Below are positions 35,672-43,855 of a stretch of DNA of 64,000 bases, piece by piece. The notes beneath the pieces are model-generated. The model was not told the origin of the DNA. It was given only the letters and a program-made list of their open reading frames with translations, and did not search any database. This stretch comes from Phoenix dactylifera (Eukaryota > Streptophyta > Magnoliopsida > Arecales > Arecaceae). How positions within the stretch are numbered: the first letter of the stretch is position 1; each line of letters starts with the position of its first letter. The translations under genes were made by a program, and so were the position numbers. The DNA lies in assembly GCF_009389715.1 (NCBI RefSeq), contig NC_052409.1:5197775-5261774 (forward strand). The letters are read 5' to 3'.

Positions 35672-36985
35672 TCAATCTTCATCATCCTCGTCCGAGCTCC
35701 CCACATCACTGCTATAATCGCTACTGTAATCATCCTGGTCTGGATTGATATCAAGCTGCACATACTTGACCTGTATCGCCTCCGGCGCCTTTGGCGGCGG
35801 TGCAGGCATGCCAGGTATTCCCGGAACCCCACCAACCCGCTGCTCCTCCCTATTACCAACCACAACCCCATCCAACGGCAAAGTGATGGGGTCCCCAGGC
35901 TTCCATCCAGGTGGGGGCGGCGGGAGCTCGCTCGGCAGCTCCACCGGCATCCCTTTCCTCCACCCAGGCGGAACAGTAATCGGCAGCATTGGCGGCGGAA
36001 TAGGCACCGGGACCTCTTCCCTCGGCGGGGTCGGCTCCATCAGCGGCACCTCCGCCAGGGCGTCCGCCACCCTCTCCTTCGCCTCCGGCGCCTTCTTTGG
36101 CACCCCGACGTCCAGGTCAGCAAAGTGGTAGAGTTGTGAAGCACGCATCTCGTTCTCCTGCGGCGCCGGAGGGAGGGCGCCACGTAGAGGGGCCAGCCCG
36201 GCGCCGTGCTCCGGCGGGGCGAATGTGGTGTAACTAATCCGATGGGCGTAGGAAAGGATCTCCTGGAGATCTAATGAGGAACGGAGAGAAGTGGAGTAGC
36301 CGGAATCGAAGGAATCCTTGTCGGATTTGGGGCGCTTGGGGTCGCGGCGGTAGTCGGAGTAGTCGTCGACCAATTGGTCGAGCACCTGCTCGGCTTCTCG
36401 GATCTTTTTGGTGAAGGAGAGGAGGGTGGAGTCCTTGGCACGGATCTCGCCAGCGATCTTGAGGCAGGAGTCCTGGAGGTCAAGGATCTCCTGGAGCTCG
36501 GCGACAGATTCGAAGATCTGGGTTTGAAGGGCGGTGAAGAGGGCGACGACCTCCTTGGCGGACGAGGGGGCCGCAGAGGTGGAGGAGGAGCAGGAGGAGG
36601 AGAGGGGGGTGGCGGAGGCCGAGGCAGAGGGGAGGAAGGAGGGGAGGGAGCCGCGGAAGGAGGCGAGCCAGTGGGCGCGGTGGGGGGAGACGTCGAATAG
36701 CTTGGTGGCGAGGGAGGCCATCTGGGCGAGGAGGGCCTGGCCGCGGGGAAGAGGAGGGAGGAGGGAGAGAAGGGCGGAGGAGGTGGTGGTAGCGGCGGTG
36801 ACCGGGTGGTGGTGGCCAGCGGTGGGGGCGGTGGCGGAGGAGGAGACCGAGGAGGAGGGAGCGGGTTTAGGGTTAGGGTTAGGATTAGGGTTGTGACCGG
36901 GGTTTGGAGGGAGGGAGGGGGAGTGGGCGTTGGTCAGGCCGAGCCTAGCCGGTGACGGCATCACCGGCGGAGTGTGGCTCTGCAT
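35672..36985 (-). CDS. MED4: Mediator subunit 4 (MED4), single coding exon
   Basis: Middle-module subunit of the nuclear Mediator complex, bridging transcription factors and RNA polymerase II. The 437-aa frame opens at MQSHTPPVMPSPARLGLT; the SPARLGLT block is shared with plant MED4, so I use the ATG at 36985. Seen in order: a Ser/Thr/Pro-rich N-terminus; SSALLSLLPPLPRGQALL and KLFDVSPHRAHWLASFRGSL (about 80-125); a helical, probably coiled-coil stretch with LQTQIFESVAELQEILDLQD and VLDQLVDDYSDYRR (about 165-230); ISYTTFAPPEHGAGLAPLRG and MRASQLYHFADLD; proline-rich PPGWRKGMPVELP and PPPGWKPGDPITLP; and the acidic tail DYSSDYSSD...DEDDED. Length and order match plant MED4. The NPNPNPNPNPKP run is encoded by telomere-like repeats. 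No coding intron is needed. Confidence 0.96.
   Translation of the reverse strand: MQSHTPPVMPSPARLGLTNAHSPSLPPNPGHNPNPNPNPKPAPSSSVSSSATAPTAGHHHPVTAATTTSSALLSLLPPLPRGQALLAQMASLATKLFDVSPHRAHWLASFRGSLPSFLPSASASATPLSSSCSSSTSAAPSSAKEVVALFTALQTQIFESVAELQEILDLQDSCLKIAGEIRAKDSTLLSFTKKIREAEQVLDQLVDDYSDYRRDPKRPKSDKDSFDSGYSTSLRSSLDLQEILSYAHRISYTTFAPPEHGAGLAPLRGALPPAPQENEMRASQLYHFADLDVGVPKKAPEAKERVADALAEVPLMEPTPPREEVPVPIPPPMLPITVPPGWRKGMPVELPSELPPPPPGWKPGDPITLPLDGVVVGNREEQRVGGVPGIPGMPAPPPKAPEAIQVKYVQLDINPDQDDYSSDYSSDVGSSDEDDED
36865..36892 (-). repeat. Telomere-like repeat inside the MED4 coding sequence
   Basis: Plus strand reads TTTAGGG-TTAGGG-TTAGGA-TTAGGG. On the minus strand it encodes alternating Asn-Pro residues of the disordered MED4 N-terminus. 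Confidence 0.85.
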
Positions 36986-38125
36986 CACTCTTTCTTCGTT
37001 TTTTTTTCCTTCTTCTTTTTGCTCGGGTTTTCGGGTGCAACAGGTTCTTTTGCGAGCTAATATCGAGCGCCGACCATGGAGCGGGGTCGGGGGAATACCA
37101 GGGTCGAGGCGGATTGACAGACCAAACCGGTCTATGAGCACTCCGAACCGGTTCGAGCTTAATTGTGATTTGTTTCTGACTTTAAAAAAAACCAACAATT
37201 ATAAATAATAAATACATGAATAGACGAAAGAAAAGCAAAAATGAAAGAATAGTAGTAAAGTTTGTTCCTTTTTACTTTGTTGTGATGGAAGTCCTTGAAG
37301 GAGCCTAAAACTGCAAAAGATCTTGGTAAAATGATGTCTCATACCAGATGAGAGTAGAAGGAAAGCAAGGATAAAACTTGTCGATGATGTGAACGGCCAC
37401 ATAAAAAACCATCTAATTCGCAGCAGTATTATTTTTACAATAAGCATGCTAACATAAAAATACACCAAGAAATCCGACATCCTCCAAATATTAATTAATA
37501 AAGGATGAGCATAAAAGAGCTGTCCTATTATCCTATTAATCCAGTTTATTGGTCATTAAACCTCCATCTATATAGAGTTTTTTAGATCGCATGTTTAATA
37601 CCCTTCCAAGCAACTCTTAGCTCTGCGACAATAACAGTGGTATCAAGCACGTGAACTCCACCAAGTATATCTTTTCGTTGTTATTCCAAAGCCCTTTCTG
37701 AGGCCAGAACTACCTCGTTGGGCTTTTTCTTCTTTTTATATGTAGATCCGCGACTTTCTGCAATGGACTGATGCCCTGTTTTATATAATTGTGGACCAAG
37801 CGAATTGATCTGGGCTTTCAACGCCGAGTAGGATGTGGGCATCAACAGGAACCAACGTTATGTAAAGATCAAAAGGGATGCGAGTATAGAACAATACGAA
37901 CTTTGGTATCAGTTGGGTGTCGAGCGTTCAATGGGCTAGCAAAAGAGGCCGGTGGGGTGTGGTGCTAAAGATGACGCACAACCGTTTGTAGCACAAATAA
38001 AAGGATGGCACATATCCACCACCGGCGGATCCGTAGATCTCATGCGACTGTGAGAGGACCCATGCGATGATTCCGGAGATATTTTCTGAAGATGGGCCCC
38101 ACTGTTATTTAATTGAAAAAGATGC
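36986..38125. other. MED4 upstream region, no other gene seen
   Basis: Positions 36986-37060 are a pyrimidine-rich MED4 leader (A/G-rich on the minus strand). The remainder to 38125 is AT-rich with no recognisable coding sequence. Confidence 0.45.
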
Positions 38126-38530
38126 TTTTTTTTTTTTTTTTTTTTTGCTGGACCAAAAGAAAAAGAAGGGGGGAGGGACAAGCCCACCGCCGCGTAACAG
38201 CTCCCACTGGGCTCCCATCCCGTCAGGAGAATGTTCGATGCGGGTAGAAATGACCGTGTGTTAAGCATCCCGGCCGGTTTTACTCGTACCCTCTCCACTC
38301 GTGGGCCCAATTCGGTTACCTCTCTGGGCTCCGATACGAATACCACATGTGAGTATGTCACACCTAGCACCATCGAGGCTACTAGCAGGGCAATACGTTC
38401 TTCCAGACCCCGTGTCAGAGAAGGAAGCATCCGGTCTCTATAATTTAAACGGCGTCTGTGCATTTCGAACTTGTAACCACTTGGTTGAAAGTAAGGCCAT
38501 GCTCCTACTAGGCTACCATCTCAGTGGCAA
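38126..38530 (-). mobile_element. tRNA-derived SINE, copy B (near full length)
   Basis: Read on the minus strand, the element starts near 38530. It shows an exact Pol III A box (TAGCCTAGTAGG, 38515-38504; consensus TRGCNNAGYNGG) and a B-box-like AGTTCGAAATG (38471-38461). About 310 bp of body follow, then an A21 tail (T-run 38126-38146 on plus). The body aligns throughout with 925-1305. AAGATGC left of the tail and AAGAATGC right of the head may be an imperfect target-site duplication. Plus-strand open frames here are accidental. Confidence 0.85.
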
Positions 38531-39599
38531 GAATGCAGCTTTCTCATGGATTCTGATTCAAAGGAAACTAAGATAATTTGTAAAAAATATTGGCCATTCG
38601 GGGTTTGTTCTCTTTTCCCCTCTTAGAACTTCGTAACGAACCGCAAGTTTTTAGAGGTATAACTGAGAATATCTTAAATAATAAATTAAAGATGCAGTAT
38701 GTTATAGGTAATGATTTTTTTCTCAGAATTTTTTATTCTGAAATGTTCTTTGAATCGGAACTTTCTTCACCGTAGGGATCTTTAAGTTGATGAGACCCAG
38801 CCTGCCTCCATGGAAAGCGTAATCGTGCGCAGTTTGTTGGATGGGGGACAGCCCTAGTTTGGAATCCGATGATGCTCGGACAGGAGTCCAATCCATTCAT
38901 CATGCTCCAATGTTCCACAACGGCAGCACTTAATATTTTATAATATAAAAAATAGTTGGTCTATGAATCAGTCATTTCTTTCTACTAGATCTTATCACTG
39001 AGCCTTTCTTGAACTCAGTCCGCTTGACCAGCCTGATCCTTTTAGCCCAAATAAAAAATAATAATAATGCATATGTTGTGCATGCACAGAGAAAAAAAAT
39101 TCGATGGAAGTCATCTTCTTTTTTCTTTTTTTTTTAAGTTCGGCTGACAAAATTTGACTCGAAGTAGGATTCTGGTTGCAACCGAGCTTTATTTAGAGCT
39201 CCTCCCATCATTATGTCCATCCCATCGGAGATCCAACCCTGAACAAAGCTCACCGCCAGAGTATTTCTTTAGTTTTTCTCTCCAAATGTCAGCCGCTATA
39301 GACGTCGTTGCTATTCGCCGCTGGAAACCAGGTAAGGACCTAGCTAGCTTTGACCTATCCTTCTCCTCTTTCTTCTGGACTTCTTGGAGCCTCGATTCCG
39401 GCCGATGATCATCGGATTTTGGGCGAAAAGGGGATGCTTTGGTTCCCCTATTTTTGGAAACCAACCGAAAAGGAAATACTCCGATCGGGAACTCAGCCTC
39501 GTTGATTGAGCGCTTACTGAAGGAGGGACGGGGGGAGGCAGAGCACCTGCTTCTAGGCGACATATGACGGATGTTGTGGAAGTATCGTGCTTTCTAGGT
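38531..39599. other. Intergenic, unassigned
   Basis: Mixed composition. A GC-richer segment with a 124-codon open frame (39189-39563, -) has no homolog I can name. It may be a degraded retroelement leader. Confidence 0.35.
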
Positions 39600-39745
39600 C
39601 AGGCATATATTTCGAAAGACAAATAAAGCTGTTGATTGGGTCGCCTCATTTACTGCCCATCATTTTGAAGAATTCCTTTTGGACCCAGCAGGCCTCTGTT
39701 CCTTCTTTTTTGTGCAGCCTTCTTGCTAGTAATGTAGTTAGCTGT
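39600..39745 (+). pseudogene. RNase H fragment of a LINE-like element
   Basis: Plus-strand translation RHIFRKTNKAVDWVASFTAHH matches the last RNase H block of the LINEs here (KHIYREANGAADWVAAFVARH), including the final catalytic Asp. It then degenerates into stops. No poly-A tail is kept. Confidence 0.75.
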
Positions 39746-39791
39746 GCTCATACAAGATCAGTGTGAGCAGTAATGAGGAGGTTTGTGGGAT

Positions 39792-40157
39792 GGGTTCTCG
39801 AATTTAGTCCCACATCGCCGGATAGCGGAAAGGTTTGTGCCTTATAATGAGGAGGTCAAAACCTTTCCTCTCGATGCGCCTTTTGGGGCAAAATCGTGAG
39901 GGGGGGCTGGTGGCTCATGTCAAAAAAGGGGCAGTACCTATGCGGACCTCCGCATGCTACGATCCACGAACCCCGGGTTCTCGAATTTAATCCCACATCA
40001 CCGGATAGCGGAAAGGTCTGTGCCTTATAATGAGGAGGCCAAAACCTTTCCTCTCGAGACGCCTTTTGGGGCAAAACCGTGAGGGGGGGCCGGTGGCTCC
40101 TGTCAAAAAAAGGGTAGTACCTACACGGACCCCCGCAGGTTACGATCCACGAACCCC
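39792..40157 (+). repeat. Tandem pair of 183-bp units with snRNA-type USE and TATA boxes
   Basis: Units 39792-39974 and 39975-40157 align without gaps with about 16 differences. Each has a match to the plant U-snRNA upstream sequence element RTCCCACATCG (39807-39817 exact; 39990-40000 with one change). Each also has a TATAA (39843-39847; 40026-40030) after a 25-bp gap. That gap is nearer Pol III-type than Pol II-type plant snRNA spacing. The downstream part (CCTTTCCTCTCGA, GCCTTTTGGGGCAAAA, CGTGAGGGGGGGC) is conserved between units. No known snRNA follows. A TTTT about 35 bp after the TATA would stop Pol III early. Confidence 0.75.
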
Positions 40158-41771
40158 CCAGAGCGGAAAATACCTCGGGAGGGACGCAGCCGCTTTCTCT
40201 GTCCAGGCGGTGGGGCTATTGCCGGGGCGAAACCCCGCAACACTGGCCACTCTGACTGTTGGGATAGTGGCTTCTACGCCGTGAACAAAAAATCATATAA
40301 GGTGGGCACTGGAGAAGAAAATATGAGATGAACTTACTATTTTGCCACATTTCTCTTGATGCCCCAGGATATTTGCACCCTAAAGCTCATAAAATCTAAG
40401 GAATGGTGCATTTATAATTTCTTATGTTGAACAAAATTAGAAAACTATATGCATTGTGTATCGATGATAATAAACACTATATTTTGAGAACTGTAAGTTG
40501 ATTTACTAAAGGCATGTATAGGCTTGCTAGATAATTAATTTGCTTAGTGTGTATCATCTTGCCATATAGTACGTACTAGTAAAAAGCATATTTTGGAAGC
40601 TGCGTATCGATTTATCTAAAAATATGTATTTGATTACTGTTGGGTGTGTATCAAAAAAGCTTTTAGTATGTATCAAAAAGTCAACAGGTGTGTATCATCT
40701 GACCATGTAGTGTATACTGGTGAACATAATATTTTGAAAACTATCAATTAATTTACTTAGAGATATCTATTGAGTTGCTAGATAATTTGCTAAGTATATA
40801 TCACCTGCTCATATAGTGTATATCATTAAAAGACGTCCTGGAAATGAGGATAAAAGAGGATGATTTTCTTTCTTTTTATTATTTTTTTAATCTCAAGACT
40901 TGATGACTCTGCTTGCAGGAGTTTTCTTTCTTTTTTGATTTTATGGTTTTTGTTCCTATACCATGTCTTTAAATGAGTCTGAATAGGATTAATGTGAGTA
41001 AGATAGAAGTGGAAACTGACTCGCATCGTTTTTGATTTAGGCTGCACATTAAGGAAGATGATGCCTTCTCTTGTTATAAAAAAGGGGTGGGCATACGGTA
41101 AAGCAAAATATCATTAAGCTTCAAGATAGAATAGGCCATAGGATAAGATTTTTTTTCCTTTATTAAGAATATAACAGATATTTTATATAACTTTTCTAGG
41201 AAACTAGATATTCAACTCAACAAATGCCACTCCGAAATGTATCACTTTTTTATGATCAACCAACCTAATATGTAAAAATTATTTTTTCGCGCATCGTATA
41301 TCAATCACCAGCTTTTAAGAAAAAAATATTCCAATAATTGAAAATTCTTCATGCAGATCACACGTGTCCTTGATAAATACTTCCAAACTTTGTCCAGGGC
41401 TCCTCATTATCTGCGGAAGAGAAGCTAGCACATAAAGTGGGACGTCCCTGGTTTCATCAATCAGAGCAAATCAATTAAATTACACTTTATGAATCTGCAG
41501 CAGCAACCTGCCTCCATAGCAGCTGCAGCTGCTGCTGCTGCTGCTGCTTTCATCAATTAGAGCAAACAAAGGAAGCACAACCCATATGGGAAGAAATATA
41601 ATGCATAAGGTCTGTAAGCAAGTACATGGGAGAGGAAATGGTGGGGTGGCGAAGGGATTGGGGTGGGAGGAATAAAGAGAGATACAGGGACTTAAAAGAT
41701 ATTCCAACTGTCGTGTTCTTTTCGAAAGAGGCTTCCACAACCCCACTCTTCGTTTTATCTTTTTTAACCCC
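40158..41771. other. Intergenic downstream of the FD-like gene
   Basis: AT-rich. Loose repeats of a TGTGTATCA-type phrase appear between about 40450 and 40700. No gene was recognised. A CAG/CTG triplet run lies at about 41519-41548. Confidence 0.4.
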
Positions 41772-41907
41772 TCAAAATGGAGCTGTTGAGGTCCTCTGCA
41801 GCGTGCGCTTGGCTGCAGGTACCTGAGCTTCCATCGCCAAACGTAACTGTACACCACACAGCAATCAGCACAAAACACTAATAAGTAATCAAGAAATGGA
41901 AATAAGC

Positions 41908-41953
<46 letters not shown>

Positions 41954-42632
41954 GAAGAGAGGAGATGGGATGCTTAGAAATTACCTCCTCAAACATTCTC
42001 TTCAGCTTTCTGTTCTCATCTAGCAAACGAGCAACCTCACGCTGCAGCTCATGTGTATAAGCCTGTTCCCCACCCCAAAAGTTATTCAAAGATCAAAACT
42101 TTGATCAAGACAAGACAAACTCGTTTCTTATCTACCTAAGATCAATGATCTCTAAGATTAGCCAAGCCAGGAAAACAGCAACGAAGAGCAAGGGAGGAAT
42201 ACACAGGAGAAGGAGAGAGAGAGGTGATGCCTGTTTTCTTGCTCGAGAACGAGCCGCCGACTCCCGGTTTTTGATCATCCTCTTCTTCCGTCCATCGGCG
42301 CCACTGCCATGGCCCAAGCTCGCTTCCAGTTGCTGCTCTAATGCTCTCTTCTTGGAGCCGCAGGCGACGAGGCCTGCGGAGGAAGCAGCACCATTAGTAT
42401 CAGAATTGCTGGAGTTGGGATAGACCACGAGGTGGCCAGAGTTCAGGCTGAGGCCAGCGAAGGGAGGCAGGGGAAGCTTATTAAGAGGAGCCGAAACAGG
42501 GGGTGGCTTTTTAAAGGCCCCAGCCAGGAGGTCTTGAAGGACGATGCCGTTGAAGGAGGTGGTCGAGGTGGATTTGGCCTCCAGGCCCTGGTGGAGAGTG
42601 CTGAGGCTGATATCCTTCCAAATTTCTTCCAT
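41772..42632 (-). CDS. FD: FD-like group A bZIP transcription factor (3 exons)
   Basis: FD-type factors bind ACGT-core DNA and, through 14-3-3 proteins, florigen FT/Hd3a, switching on floral identity genes. Exons: 42632-42231, 42062-41985, 41822-41772, giving 176 aa. MEEIWKDISLSTLHQG matches the FD N-terminal motif and sets the start; no in-frame ATG lies upstream. Then come LQDLLAGAF, the basic region KKRMIKNRESAARSRARKQ, the zipper AYTHELQREVARLLDENRKL, and the terminal SAP motif RTSTAPF, whose Thr173 is the expected CDPK/14-3-3 site. The Q/A junction is the family's phase-0 intron, but the donor reads CAG/GCATCA, a GC-AG intron. The other junction is GT-AG. The short third exon (17 codons including stop) is inferred from frame and motif. 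Confidence 0.9.
41911..41947. repeat. (GA)n microsatellite in FD-like intron 2
   Basis: GA dinucleotide run just downstream of exon 2 on the minus strand. Confidence 0.9.
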
Positions 42633-42765
42633 GCTTCTCCTTGGAGTCTCGGGTGGAGTAGAAGGGGGAGAAGAAGAAGACCTGGTGGAAGAGGAGGAGG
42701 AGGTGGAGATCCCTCTATTATTGCTGCTATTGTTGTTGTTGGTGGGCACTTGTTCCGAGGAACGA

Positions 42766-42770
42766 ACACA

Positions 42771-42817
<47 letters not shown>
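42766..42817. repeat. Compound (CA)n(GA)n microsatellite upstream of the FD-like start
   Basis: CA run 42766-42788 followed by GA run to 42817, about 135 bp upstream of the ATG and probably in the 5' leader. It produces a spurious LSLSLS-CVCVCV extension of the frame with no ATG. Confidence 0.9.
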
Positions 42818-42821
<4 letters not shown>

Positions 42822-42904
42822 GCCGAAGGAAAAGCCTCTCAAGGTTCCAGAACGAGGAGAGTGCTGGAAGAGGAGGGGAGGAGTGGGGCGTTATTTGTCA
42901 CCCT

Positions 42905-43160
42905 CGCGGGTGCAAATGGGTCAGGTCTCGTCTGGGTCATAAGTGATCCGATCCAACTCAATTTTTTATTTGGATTTTAATATTAGACCCAAAGATCCAA
43001 TCCAATAAAAGATCGGTTTTGATCAGGTTCATGGCTACAATTTTTAACCCAATGAGTCATGTGGAACGGATTGGATTCATGTATAACTCAGTTTCAATCC
43101 AAAAAATTCGGATCTTGATTTGGATTTAGGTCAGGTTCGGATTGGATCATGTTATGATTC
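42905..43160. repeat. Possible end of a DNA transposon with GGGTGCAAATGGGTC-type terminus
   Basis: Starts GGGTGCAAATGGGTCAGG and is rich in GGATC/GATCC phrases, a style common in plant hAT-like MITEs. An opposite-facing terminus (ACCCGACTCATTCGCACCC) lies near 44714-44732, so these may be ends of related copies. No complete element was delimited. Confidence 0.3.
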
Positions 43161-43374
43161 ATAATAAAGAAATATAACTCATTTATTCGAGGTTGAACTT
43201 TTTATCTGAAATTTCTCTTTGCCAAGCTTACCAGTAGCAACTTCAATGCTGAAATTCTTTTGGAATGATAGTAGCAACTTCTCAATTTACCCATAATCAA
43301 CTTGTGTATTATCCTTAAAAAAAAAAAAAATTCATGTACTTGCTTTCATCCAAATTGTAAGTTTTTTTGATCCC

Positions 43375-43850
43375 TATTACAAAATGAGTTTTTTGCATGA
43401 ATACCCTCCTAAATATCGGATTTTGCATGAACATCCTTTCAAAATTGATATTTGCATGTATACCCTCGTAAAACACTTGTTTTGCCATTCTACCACTTTT
43501 TTATTTTTGTTTTTGCATATGTACCCATGCTATCTAACGACGTTAAAAAATTAACGGTTTCAAATTAAAATGACTAAAATATCCTTAATGGGTAGACATG
43601 CAAATAGATCACGATCCCGATAGCAGGAGAAGAAGACAAAGACAATAGCGTAATTTAAAATTTTATTTTATTTTTAATTAATATAAATATGATTTTTTTA
43701 AACACCGTTAGAACAATCGTTATATTACGGGCATTTATACAATAACAGAGTTTTACAAGGGTATACATGCAAATATCAATTTTGGAAGGATATTCATATA
43801 AAATTCGATATTTAGAAGGGTATCCATGCAAAAAAGCCTTACTAAATACC
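43375..43850. mobile_element. Foldback/MITE with TIRs of about 100 bp
   Basis: The left arm (about 43375-43475) and the reverse complement of the right arm (about 43750-43850) share TTTTTTGCATG-ATACCC, CTAAATATCG, AAAATTGATATTTGCATGTA and TACCCT-GTAAAAC with scattered changes. The centre is AT-rich and non-coding. The long arms suggest a non-autonomous Mutator-like or foldback element. Target-site duplications were not resolved. Confidence 0.75.
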
Positions 43851-43855
43851 ATTAG

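Noticed and set aside
36374-36896. Gly/Glu-rich plus-strand frames over MED4
   Set aside because: Antisense of MED4 coding sequence, which has clear family motifs.
38231-38443. Plus-strand frame similar in peptide to a minus-strand frame at 1010-1225
   Set aside because: The shared peptide comes from the SINE body in both places; stops and the poly-A layout show a non-coding element.
39189-39563. 124-codon minus-strand frame taken as a possible gene exon
   Set aside because: No recognisable domain, no splice-compatible neighbours, and it lies in a repeat-rich patch.
42633-42842. N-terminal extension of the FD-like protein through the microsatellite
   Set aside because: No ATG opens it; it only translates (CT)n and (GT)n tracts. 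MEEIW is the family start.
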